NCBI GenBank assembly: GCA_037042185.1
Contig: JAXQJY010000033.1
Location: 2,666,001 to 2,730,000 of the forward strand
Length of the DNA stretch: 64,000 nt
Direction: 5' to 3'
Origin: Sordariomycetes sp. S80-01Y
Taxonomy: Eukaryota > Ascomycota > Sordariomycetes
How positions within the stretch are numbered: the first letter of the stretch is position 1; the number at the start of each line of letters is the position of its first letter. The position numbers were made by a program, and so were the translations under genes. This document shows, piece after piece, positions 46,365 through 57,819 of the stretch. Below the pieces are notes generated by a model, which saw nothing but the letters and a program-made list of their open reading frames with translations, was not told the DNA's origin and made no database searches.

Positions 46365-47212
46365 TTTGCTTGCGTGACTTCCCGGTCCTGGATGGTGAGC
46401 GTGTTGACGGGAAAAACGATAAAATGCGAATACGTGAGAATGGCAGCAGTGAAAGGTGAAGCGCGAAGGAAAGAAGTGGAAGCAGTCGACTTTGATAGAT
46501 GTATCCGTATTAGTCCCGTGGAAAGGTGTCACATGGCGCGGCACACCTCTTATCAGCGGGTATCAGGCACGCCATTGGAATGTGAGCTCCTCACCCCTCA
46601 GCTTTCCCCGGATTTGGGGTCATCAAGGTGCGACATGGCGCCAGCCGCGATGAATCAGTTTCAGCTTAAGTCCAGAAACATTCCATAATCTGCATCGAGG
46701 CGTATGTGAGGAGTGACCCTACTTGGGAGTTCCTGGTGCTTCTCGAAATGGGAAGACCCTTTTGAGAACCATCTCGGACGTCTCATTCAGATCAGGGTGG
46801 CTGCGCTGATAAGGCAGGTCGTGAGAACCTTGATGGAGCGCACGATGCGGAGTCGACTCGGCGACTGCCGTCTCCAACTTGGCGGGTCTCAATCACAGGC
46901 GTCACAAATAAGACGTACTGAACAGGTCAAGTTCGGAAACAGATTCCATTACAACATGTACACTTGCTTCCTATCTACTCATAACAGGCCCACTCCAAAT
47001 GTCTTTTCCAAGATATGCGTGCCAATCCTATCCAAAAACAACCAGGCACCGACTGATCGCCGTGACCCCCAAAGCTCCAATTGACCAGATGAGCAGAACG
47101 CCTAATGTACCAGAGGGCGACTGTCAGGAGCTCATGATGGGTGTTAAGACGGCCTTAGCACTGACTCTGACAAAGGAAACAGGTACTAAATCTTTGAAAA
47201 TGCGGGGCTGAT
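46365..47212. other. intergenic region
   Basis: Promoter of the bleomycin hydrolase gene and 3' flank of the HEX-1 gene, both minus strand. No other feature recognised. Confidence 0.55.
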
Positions 47213-48831
47213 CTACAGGCGGGAGCCGTGGATGACCTTCATGTCAACGGCGAGCTCAGCGCCACCATCGTTGAGGACCAAGACGCGGACGGAGCCACGG
47301 CCAGACTCGAAAGCCTTGGAAAGGCGTCCGTGAAGGTTGGACTGGTCGATGACGGGGAGACCCTGCTTGACGTCGCCGGTCTCGGTCATGGCGACAATGT
47401 GGCCATCCTGGATGTCGAGGACGCGGTACTGCTTGAAGACAGGGCCGAGCATGGTCTGGACGACAACACTGGGGGCGGGGTTGGAGATGAAGGAGGACTC
47501 CTCGTGCAGCTGCTTGGTGAAGAGGTCGACACCGAGGTAGCGGTACTGGCCAGTAGCAGAGCTGGTGCTGATGCGGATGACCTGGCAAGGGCGGCCCTGC
47601 AGCATCAAGAAGTCGCCGAGGCGGATGTGGTGGCAGGGAATGGTGACAGTGTTGGGGAGGTACTGAGCACCACCAGCAGGGGCAGGGCTGGGACCGTCAC
47701 GGTGGACATCGATGTCCACGTGCGTGTGGTGCTCATGGCCGCGGGGGTGGGCGATCCTGTCACCGAGCTTGTGGAGGCCCTGGCGGAAGGAGTGGTAGTG
47801 ACCTTTGCTTATTAGCTAGAGACAAGACATGGAAGGGAGCTGAACCTACCGTCCTCGTCGTAGTAACCCATCTTGGACTTTTGGTCGGCACGGGAGAAGC
47901 GGGCAGGCTCAACGGTCTCGTCGGAAGAGACCTTGATGTTTCCTTGGTAGGCGGTAGCAGGAACACGGGCGTCTACGTCAACGGTGAACTCGTTGTCGTA
48001 GGTTTGACCTTGGTACTGCTGGGGGCGGGAAGCTCCGTCTACAGTGGTGTTGTACGTAGGGCGGAAGCGCTCGCGGTACTGACGTTCGGCAACGTCAATG
48101 GGGCTGGTATGAGCGTGGTGAGAGACGTCGATATCTACGTGAGAATCGGTGTACTCAGGGCGAGATGCGGCAGGTCTGTGGTCAAGTCAGATGCTGTTGG
48201 GTAGGTGTGGAAGAGAAGCAAGGCCAGCAGAGACCGGCAGGTCCTGGTTGTGAGTTGGGTTTCTGGGTCAACCGACCCCTGCTAGGAGGAGGCCGGGGAG
48301 TGAGGCGGTGACGCGTAGGAAAAGTAATGTGCAGTCATAGCCAATGAATGGATATCTGATGCTGTGCAATGCATATACGGGGTGAAAGTGGAAAGAAACG
48401 CCCCTCAAGACTGCTCCGGGGAGCGGTCTAGATGGGCAGTTTTCTGTGTGTGCTTGGGAAGACCAAAAACATCATGAAAGATATAAACTTACCGGCGTTG
48501 CTCGAAAGCGTAGGACTCTTGGTGGACACCGGGACGGCGGTAACGCTCCTCTTCACGCGTATAACGGACCTCTGACTCGCCGTAACGGTGGTGCTGATCC
48601 TCACGCGGCTCGTGCTGCTGAGGGAGCTGGACGTTGGCGGAGTACGAAGAGTATTGACCTTCCCGTCCGGCCTTTTGTTCGGGAAGCTTGATTTCAAGCT
48701 CTTCGTGGGTTTCGGTGGTGGTTTGGGCTTCGCCGTTCTTGTAGGTCGAGGGGAAGATGCTGAAAGGGACGGGGACGCGGGCTTCAAAGTCCAGATTGAC
48801 GGTTTGCGGGTGCTCGAGAGAATCTTCTCAT
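47213..48831 (-). CDS. hex-1: Woronin body major protein HEX-1 with long N-terminal extension
   Basis: The core (203 residues) runs from ATG 47869-47871 through exon 47850-47871, intron 47803-47849 and exon 47213-47802. It opens MGYYDEDGHYHSFRQGL, has the eIF5A-like double barrel (TVTIPCHHIRLGDFLMLQGR, GDVKQGLPV) and ends SRL, a peroxisomal targeting signal. HEX-1 crystallises in peroxisome-derived Woronin bodies that plug septal pores after wounding. Upstream, exon 47850-48175 and, through a 317-bp intron (48176-48492), exon 48493-about 48827 stay open in the same frame and read as protein (VNLDFEARVPV, TVDVDARVPATAYQG). This matches extended forms known in other ascomycetes. No in-frame ATG opens this extension: the only ATG (48829-48831) is one base out of frame, so the start of the long form is unresolved. 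The outer boundary is tentative. Confidence 0.85.
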
Positions 48832-50838
48832 ACAACCTTTCAATCTACGAGAGACGAAAGGAAGACGAAAAGGATCCTCTGGCTCTTGTTCCTAGAAACA
48901 AAAGAGAGAAAAGGAGGGAGAAAAGAAAGAGTCAGGGCTCTTTAGCTTCTTTTCTCAGGCCTGCTTGTCTCTTGCGAGGATTTGATATCGAAGATGCGAG
49001 GTGATGTGGTTTGCGATTATTGGAGGAAGAGAAGGAGGAGAAGAGGGAAGGATAAGGAGCGCCTGGGTTAAGAAGAGCGCGGACTGGCGTCGGACGGCGT
49101 GGCTGAGACCTGGGCCGGGCGTGTCTGGATGAACCTTGTGTTTACAGCGGGACGGCCGGGGTCCCTGGCTGTTTACTTTGGGCCACTTTGGGCTTAGACC
49201 CCCAGATGTGCCAGAGACCCACCGTGGCATGGAGTCTCAATTTTGCGACACGGGGGGCGTTCCGCTGCCGCATTCCAGGAGGACCAATTGCTCCATCTGA
49301 ATTTCCGATGGAAGAGATCCCTTGCTCAACTTTGGCTTCATTGTTTGCGGTGAGCATGTGAGCAAAGCAGTGGCTGGTCGATCGACAGCAAGGCGGCTCT
49401 GCGGTGTCAGAACCCAACCTCGCCATCAGCGTCTCGCTTTAAACACATGTGCTGGGCAGGGTCTCGCTTGGTCCCGGAGCTGTCGTGGATGGTCGTTATT
49501 GGTCAAAGGGGCTGCAGACTGTCTGGCGTTGTGCAAGGACGGCTGCGTCAACCACGGCATTCGGCGCCCGATCAGATCTCAACTGCCCTTGAACGCGTAA
49601 ATCTTTCACCTCGGCGGTCTGGAATCGTCAGCTGCCTACCGCTCAACGTTGAAGCCGCCTGTTGACATAGATGTGTGGGCGTTTGGCCAGTGGGACGCCA
49701 TTTCATCAATTCGGCTGGTGATTTGTGCAATCCTAATCCGCTGCATGGCAACGAGCTGAGCTTGTGCAGCTTATGCAGAGCTGAGATGTCAGGGGCGTCG
49801 ATAGCTCCCGGTTACCACGACAACTTTGTGCATCCCGCAGCCAATCGCCGTTCGTCTAGGCCCTCGCTTTCCTCCTAAACGCGACCATGACACGGGGTGT
49901 GTGGGATTTTGAGGGGACGCGTTTGCCTTCATCTCTCTCGTTGCCGAGCGTGGATCTTCAATGATTTACCTCGGCCTTCTTTCTCCAGAAGTGCTGCTGA
50001 TTGCGATCCAAGTGCGGAGAAGGGAATGAGGTCGCCCGTTAGTGGTGGTGCGCTCGGAGGTAGTGATGACCAAAGTTGACGCGGTTCTCGACGATGAAAA
50101 GGCATTTTGTTGCGTCGGCTGATTTGGGAACCCGCCCTTACGCCGCTTCCACTTACGAGAGGCCGATTTCTTGCGTAGTACGAATGGAATTTTACGTACC
50201 TTACTTCGCAGGAACAAAAATACACAACAGGGGGGGACGATGCTACTGAGTATGCGTACAGCTTGTTCATGTTAGTGGAAATAATTCTCTCCATAGTCCA
50301 CGGAATAATTCGGTGCAAACCCGCCCGGATGGGATCTCCACGTTGCAAAAACCATACAAGAAGCCAGGGAGAACCCCAATAAAGGGTTGTAGCATCCCAA
50401 AAACCCATAATAGAGACTGGGCACCCGGATTATTGAGAGAAAGATCATGCTGCCCGAATGGTCTAGGGTGGCACCACTGAAACTACGAAGCTCTCACAAA
50501 GCCTGCCATTGAGCCTAGGGGTATTGAAAACGCCTTCTCTGAGCTGCAAAATATCCGGAAAAGATGGGATAACCTCACATAATCTGCACCATCTGTCCAA
50601 CGAGGGAAGCGAGCCGAACATACATACGCCGTCCCCAACGATGGTCTCGAGTGCAGCTCCCTGTCGTGCCTTTGGGTGCACGTGATGTGACATCAGTGCC
50701 CCGCGGCCAAGAGTCGCGATGACTGAGCCAGCAGAATTGCCCCACGTCAGGGCTCCCCAGTATCACTGATGTCAACGAGGAGAAACGACTTCTTCCGTGA
50801 CAATAGACCCTGCAAGTTCTTGCTCGTTGGTAGCCAAG
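48832..50838. other. divergent promoter region of hex-1 and RQC2
   Basis: About 2 kb between divergent genes. At 48850-49080 the minus strand is strongly pyrimidine-rich (runs of TTTTCTCC and CTCCTT), typical of the leader of a highly expressed gene such as hex-1. It contains a possible splice acceptor (TTTGTTTCTAG) near 48890. No separate gene recognised. Confidence 0.5.
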
Positions 50839-53800
50839 ATGAAGCAGAGATTCTCCTCTCTAGACGTCAAGGTCAGTCAAACCTAATGACCCTACCACAG
50901 CTCGAAGCTGACCTCTGTAGGTTGTGGCGCACGAGCTCCAAGATGGCTTAGTGTCGTTGCGCATATCGAATATTTATGACCTTTCCTCGAAGATCCTCCT
51001 TTTCAAGTTCGCCAAACCGAATGTAAAGAAGCAGCTAGTGGTCGACACTGGCTTCCGTACGCACCTCACCGAGTTCGGCCGGACAACCGCTGCTGCTCCG
51101 TCCGGGTTTGTCGCAAAGCTCCGGAAGTACTTGAAGACAAGACGCTTGACCGGCGTAAGACAAGTGGGCACAGATCGCATCTTGGAGTTTGTCTTCAGTG
51201 AAGGAACGTACAGACTCTTCTTGGAATTCTTCGCGGTAAGCCCCTTTAGAGCCTCCAGATCCATCTTGGGCTAACCTCTGACGCAGAGCGGGAACGTCAT
51301 CCTCACCGATGCGGACCTCAACATCCTCGCACTCGCTCGAACAGTTCCCGAATCCGATGGGCAAGAGCCACAGCGCGTGGGATTGCCGTATTCCCTCGAG
51401 AACCGCCAGAATGTCCAGGGAGTACCAGATCTGACCGAGGATCGAGTACGTAACGGTCTGCAGAAGGCAATAGAAAAGGCAGCGGCCAGCCAAGCTTCCG
51501 GAAAGAAGATAAAGACCAAGGCGGGCGGAGACTTGAGGAAGAGTTTGGCAACATTCATATCTGAGGTACCTCCAGTATTGGTGGACCACACGCTACAAGC
51601 CAATGGATTTGATGTCACAAAAACGCCTACCGAGATATTGGAATCGAAATCGCTGTTCGAGGACCTCTTGAAATCACTTGGCGAGGCTCGCCAGACGGTC
51701 GAAAATATCACCAGCTCCGGGACGTGCAAAGGGTACATCTTCGCCAAATACCGTAACCACCCGGCCCCCGATGCCACAGAGGAGGCGCAGAGGGAAAATC
51801 TCCTCTACGAAGACTTCCACCCATTCTGCCCTAAAAAGCTGGCCGATGACCCCGAGATCAAGGTTCTGGAGTTTGACGGATACAACCAAACAGTGGACGA
51901 GTTCTTCTCATCGCTAGAAGGCCAAAAGCTTGAGTCTAAGGTGTCTGAACGGGAAGCCACTGCTCAGAAGAGGATAGAGGCCGCCAAGCAAGAGCAGACC
52001 AGGAGAATAGAGGGTCTCCAAGAGGTACAGGCGACCAACTTCCGAAAGGCGGCCGCAATCGAGGCCAATGTTCAGCGAGTGCAGGAAGCTATGGATGCCG
52101 TCAATGGGTTGCTAGCTCAAGGTATGGACTGGGTCGACGTTAGTAAGCTGGTTGAGCGTGAGAAAAAAAAGCATAACCCGGTGGCTGAGATCATCAAGAC
52201 ACCTCTCAAACTGGAAGAAGGGCTCATCACATTGACATTGGCGGAGGAAGACTTCGAGCAGGAGGCAGAGGAAGATCCTTTCGAGACTGACTCCGAGTCC
52301 GAGGATGAGGAAGAGTTGTCGAAAACAAAGCCTGATATGAAGGGCCTCCAGGTCGACATCAACCTTTCTTTGAGCCCGTGGAGCAACGCACGCGAGTACT
52401 ATGAAGAGCGAAGAACGGCTGCTGGCAAGCAAGAGAAGACCCAGGCGCAATCGGCCAAAGCACTCAAGAACACCGAGAAGAAGATTAACGAGGACCTCAA
52501 AAAGGGGCTGAAGCAGGAGAAGGCTCTTTTACAACCTATACGCAAACAAATGTGGTTTGAAAAGTTCATTTGGTTCATATCTTCGGATGGCTACTTGGTA
52601 CTCGGCGGCAAGGACGCAACGCAGAACGAGATGCTCTACAAACGTTACCTACGAAAGGGCGACGTCTATTGCCATGCGGATATGCATGGGGCATCCAGCG
52701 TCATTATCAAGAACAATCCAAAGACCCCCGATGCACCGGTGCCTCCACAGACGCTGACACAAGCTGGTACCCTATCGGTCTGCACGTCTAGTGCATGGGA
52801 TTCGAAAGCTGGCATGGGAGCCTGGTGGGTAAATGCTGACCAAGTCTCTAAGTCTGCGCCTACGGGTGAGTTCCTGCCGCAAGGAAGCTTCATGATTCGA
52901 GGCTCAAAGAACTTCTTGCCGGCCGCCCAGCTGCTCATGGGACTGGGCTTTATGTTCCGCATCAGCGAGGAGAGCAAAGCACGACACGTCAAGCACAGGC
53001 TTCACGACGATGACTCAGAGCCTGAGAGAGAAGTCATCAGTGCAGGCGATCTGAAGCCTGAGCCTAGCAATGGAGATGACAGATACGGTGAGGAGGACGA
53101 TGATGATTCGATGCTGGATGACCACAGCGACAAGGAGTCTGCTGATGAGCGAGACGAGAAGCGTGATAACCCTTTGCAATTCAATGGAAACGCGGAGAAG
53201 GTCGAAGAGCAGGATGTTGAGGAAGCGGAGCAGGGAGTCTCCAACATTCAACTCGATAACGCTCGAGAAGACGAGAATGCGCCCGAGAACGGCAGCGAAG
53301 ATAGTGACCGGGATGACCAAGATCACGAGGAGACACCATCTGAAGCTCCCAGCAAAACCTCCACTGCCCAATCAACAGCCACCTCAACACGTAACGGGCC
53401 TCCAAAACGCGGCAAGAAGGGCAAAGCTAAAAAGATCGCCGCCAAGTACAAGAACCAAGACGAGGAGGATCGCCTTGCGGCCGAAGCCCTCATCGGCGCC
53501 ACCACCGGCAAGCAGAAAGCCGAGGCTGAAGCCAAAGCCAAGGCGGAAAAGGAAGCCGAGGCCGCATTCCAAAAGGAGCGACGACGACAACAGCATGAGA
53601 AGCGGCAGAAGGAGACTAAAGAGCATGAGGAGATTAGAAAGGTTATGATGGAGGAGGGCGTGGAGATGCTCGACGACGAGGAGGAGAGTAAATCGACCTC
53701 GTTGGATGACCTGGTAGGCACGCCGCTGGCCGGGGATGAAATCGTGGAGGTCATCCCTGTATGTGCACCTTGGATGGCGCTGGGCCGTTTCAAGTACAAG

Positions 53801-54076
53801 GCTAAGCTGCAGCCGGGTGCCGTGAAGAAGGGCAAGGCTGTGAAGGAGGTTCTGGAAAGGTTCAAGGCGGATAGCACGAGGAAAGGCACGATCGATCCGC
53901 AGGGTCGGGATCCGGACAAGATGTGGCCGAGGGAGGTGGAGCTGATCAAGGGTCTGAAGCCTGAGGAGATTGTGAACAGTGTACCCGTTGGAAAAGTTAG
54001 GGTCATGTTGACGGGAGGAGGCGGTGGTGGTGGGAAAGGGAAGGGCGGCGCAAAGGGCAAGGGGAAGAAGAAATAG
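50839..54076 (+). CDS. RQC2: ribosome quality control protein RQC2/NEMF (Tae2)
   Basis: 1045 residues from exons 50839-50871, 50921-51235 and 51287-54076. The opening is MKQRFSSLDVKVVAHELQDG. The NFACT-N domain spans roughly the first 500 residues, with a helical/coiled-coil middle and an acidic stretch (about 430-460). The NFACT-R (DUF814) domain is at about 535-680, including WFEKFIWFISSDGYLVLGG and the HADMHGASS motif, then a long acidic/Lys-rich linker. The NFACT-C domain is at about 940-1018 (PWMALGRFKYKAKLQPG), ending in a Gly/Lys-rich tail. In yeast and humans this protein binds 60S subunits carrying stalled nascent chains, recruits Listerin/Ltn1 and directs CAT-tail synthesis. All domains are present in order, so conserved function is likely. 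The stop lies 134 bp from the convergent annexin stop. Confidence 0.95.
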
Positions 54077-54210
54077 TAGAACATAGGTATATGAAGAACT
54101 CAAAACATGCCGCCTTGCCGCCTTAATGGCGTAACTGTTCTGGGGCGCTGTTGGACTATGGTAATATTCGTTTCCAGCACCCTGAATGACACTGCTTTTG
54201 GCTCCAGCTT

Positions 54211-56782
54211 CTAGTCTCGCCTGCGACTGGGTTTCTCGTACTTCCTGACCTCAGTCGGGACCCGTGCAATACAGAGCTCCTCACAGAAGACACCCCACTG
54301 GCCGCTCGTCGCCTCCCGCACAGCGAGCTGAAGTTCCTTCCCGTAGCGCTCTCGGTAAGCTTTCCTCACGGCAGACATGTGGGCTGCGTCCCAGTGGAGC
54401 CGCACGAGACGCGACGTGAGAAGTTCATGACGGAGCTCGTCTTTCCGGGACGTCGTTAGGGCGTGGTGCAAAAGGAGGGCGTCGCGGACGGGGCGGTTGA
54501 TGATGCCATTGAGGATGTGCGCCAGAAGTTCACCCTGGGAGTCTATCAGCTTGCGAGGTGGGGACATAGGGGAGAAATGTACTCACGACTAGGTTCCCGC
54601 TCCTCTTGAGGGAGTCACGCGCGAAGTTTGAGCGATACACATGGTCGTACTCCTTCAGCACTTCTCGGAGATGACTGTCACTACGTTGCACAATGATCGA
54701 AATCATCAAACTTTCGCCACCCTTGTCTGCCTTGATCGCTTTGCGAAGGTCGTCGACGTCCTGATCGACTAGCTTGAAGTCGACGGGGATGCGGCGTCCG
54801 TATGGGTCGAAGTCTTCCTGCCTCCGCTCCTCGAGCACCATGAGCACTGCTTTCTTGAACTTGTCCTCCTTCAATTCTGTTTTCATGCACTTCGTCAAGC
54901 TGTTGTCATACTTCTTGTCGGTGAATGCGTCCTTGATCTCGCGGATCTCATCGTTTGTGCGTCCCATGAGCGACTCGATGAGGAGCTCCCGGCGCGTTTT
55001 GTCGCCCTGATACCAAAAGTTGGCCCAGTAAGACTCGCTTTCCCACTTTCCTAGCGCGACGGCATAGCATGCCTTCATGAGGTTGGGATTCTCGTCCTTG
55101 AGGCGGGCGCGGATGTGCTTCGCAATGTTCACGCCCTTGCGCGCTGAGCCGGTCTTGACGAGATCCTTGTAATCCGCCCTCAGCTCCATAACCTGTTCAT
55201 GGGTGAGGCTGGGGAGAATCTCTGTGAGAGCGTCCTTGTCAGGTGGTCCGTGGCCTTGTAGAGCTTTGGCTAGTGTGGTGGCGGTGTCCTCGGGATCATG
55301 GAAGCGGGCCCGTCTACTGCGTTTCTTGCCATCTGACCCCTCATTGTCGGAGGCTATGGGGGATATGGCCTCAATGACCCGCGGGTCATTTTTCCCGTCG
55401 CCCACCGGCAAAAGCAATGGAGAGGGCATCGGCGAACAGTCCTGGTATGTTCCGTGGTAGGACTCGAGCATAGGCGAACCAGGCGCATTCGCCAGGGAAA
55501 GGTTCGAGCTTCGGCCAGTATCCACGGTCAGCGTAGACATGCGGGCCGTTGGCGGCTGAGGAGATCTGTCGCGAGTACTGTTACGCCTGTCTCTCGATCT
55601 CTCCCTCTCACGCCCAGAGTCTACAGCTAACCCTCCTGGAGCGGGAGACTTGTCACGCCGACGATCCCTCGATCTATCCCGCCCTGAGTTGCCGGGTTCG
55701 ACAGTCAGAACGTTAGGGCGGGACTCCCGCGGGTCATCCGTGTATAGGGATCGGTCCGACCGCCGAGGGTTCTCTCGCCTGGGGTCATCTACTGCGGGGC
55801 TGGTAGGCCGACGTCGAGGATCATCGTCCTCGGGATACTTGGAGGATCGCCTGTCCTCCCATTGCGATCCCGACAGGTAGCTTCCGTACGTCTGCGGTGA
55901 AGCAGGTCGCTCAGAGCGCGAGGGCCCCGGCGGCTTACCATAAGCCAGGTCTTCCTCGTCGCGCTCCTTCTTTTTCCTTCGACGTTCACTCTTGTCCTCC
56001 CGATCCGAGGATTGAGAATCATCATTGAACTTGTCGTTGTACTTTTGAGGCAGAAATCGCACTCTGTCGTCCTCGGGATCCCGCCTATCTCGCTTATCTC
56101 GGTTCTCGCGCCTTTCATCCTCGTAGGTTTTCGAACTGCCATACTTTGAAGGGAGAAACTTTAACTTGTCATCATCGGAACCCCTGCCGTCCGATCCTCG
56201 ACCATCTTCGCGAGGCCTCGCGTCTCTGATCTGTGGTCTACTACTGCTGTACTTCTGAGGTAAGAAGTCAAGCTTGTCGTCATTAGCGCCCCGCTCGTCG
56301 CGTGGCGCCGCATATTGGACACGACGGCTATCATCTTCGTCCTTTGTTTGCCGTGCTTTGCGATCCCGCTTCGACTCTTTCGGCTCAGCCGTAAAGATCT
56401 GAGGCCCGGGTTCGTCGTCACCGGGAAATGCCCCGGGTGGCTTCTCCTCGACGCGATCACGCGAGCTTCTGTATGGTCTCTCGGGGTTTGGCGAGGGAGC
56501 TCGGTAACTTGTACGGTGCGAGTCGTAATTGTAAAGATCGCTGTTACCGGGCAGCATCTGGTCGATTCCGCCTTCAACGGGGTAGGGGACGGCGCCACCC
56601 CGTGCGGGCGGGTCGGTCCGTCGTGGCTGGTATCGGTCATCGAGGTCGTCTTCAGGATACACGTAAGATGGTTCGCGGACGTCTGCGTAGCTTGGTCTCT
56701 CGGGTGGTGGCTCGTCCCTAGATCGACGGTCCCGTGACCTTGATCTCGCTCGCGAGCGGCCTTCTTCGACGTGGAGCGACAT
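54211..56782 (-). CDS. fungal annexin with long charged N-terminal region (AnxC4-like)
   Basis: 839 residues from exons 54587-56782 and 54211-54534; the intron is 54535-54586. The start is MSLHVEEGRSRARSRSRDRR at 56782; the frame continues upstream but reads as leader. Residues 1-480 are Arg/Asp/Ser/Pro-rich and probably disordered, with repeats of an F-L-P-x-K-Y motif. From about 500 to the end, annexin-type helical repeats are visible (LAKALQGHGPPDKDALTEIL, LLIESLMGRTNDEIREIKDA, and FARDSLKRSGNLVGELLAHI across the intron). The canonical type-2 calcium loops (GxGTD) look degenerate, so calcium-dependent membrane binding is uncertain. Large divergent annexins of this build are known in Aspergillus as AnxC4; the match is by architecture. 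Confidence 0.85.
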
Positions 56783-57819
56783 GTTTGACTCTGCTTGGCG
56801 TTGAGGAAAGCTCGACGGTCCAACGGCCACCTTCAAGCGGGGTTCCTTCCGAAGCTTTGTAGCGTCAGAGCTCCCCACAACGATGGCGTGGACTGAAACG
56901 GCTGATTGTGGGGTTACTTCAGCGCCGAGGGGAAGGCGATGGCTGAAAAACTGAAGGAAGGAACAAATGGAGGCAGGAACTTGAGGAGAAACTCGGCCAT
57001 AATAACTCCTCAAATGTCTCCCTCGCGTCCTGCATACTTTGAAGCGACCGAGACCAGAGCTCGCCACTTGGCCGCTTTCATAGGTGATCTGAGCTGTGGT
57101 GCGACCCGCTGGGCGCTAAGCCTGGGCGAAGAGCCCCATGGAGCATGGCTCATATTCATCGCAGATGTAGCCCTCTGCCCCTGCCGAGATGGAGTTTTTC
57201 CAATGCTCTGCCGCTTTTGCAGGCATGCAGTGTCCGTCGACGTGCAGCGTGCATATCAGCCTTGCGAATCACGGGTGCAGTTCCAGGCAAGAGGATCGCC
57301 ATCGGAGGAGAGCGAGGGGCGGTGCCCCCAGATCCAATGTGCACGCGGACGGCTTCGCCCCCGAACAACGTGGATAGCTTCAATTCCGCTGATCGATCGC
57401 AAAGTGCCGAGCGAAGGTCCATGGTCAAGGGCAGGATGCACTATGAGGTCTGGAACCGAGCTTGGGCCTAGTACCCTTCAACCTGTCAACGGGCTGGGCT
57501 GTTCTAGCGTAGGCCTCAGTGCTGCAGTCATACCTAAGGGCGCGTATGCGCTTACAAGTGGCGCTCTCCATGCCGAATACCAACGAGCTGTCAGCCGAGA
57601 ATTGGACGCTACTCGAAGAGTGATGCTACTACTATTATAATGTTCATAGTAACCAGGGGACATGGCGGCTCTCGATGAACTAGCCTTCATGTAACCCACG
57701 CCATCATGTCTTTCCTGGAACCCCGCCCTTAGCCTAGTTTAGGAGTCATTCGACCATGAGCCATCAGTCATCCGGAACAGCCTGCATATCGATGCCAGCA
57801 AGCTCTCTGAATACCCCTG
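56783..57819. other. intergenic region, about 1 kb
   Basis: Promoter and leader of the annexin gene and 3' flank of the interrupted gene. No gene recognised; open frames have no domains. Confidence 0.5.

Noticed and set aside
47228-47815. 195-codon open frame antisense to hex-1
   Set aside because: It lies exactly over the conserved HEX-1 core exon and has skewed Val/Asp/Gly/Leu composition, so it is a shadow of that exon.
50450-50520. tRNA-like opening (GCCCGAATGGTCTAGGGTGG)
   Set aside because: It resembles a D-arm, but no anticodon arm or GTTCRA-type T-loop follows at the right spacing.
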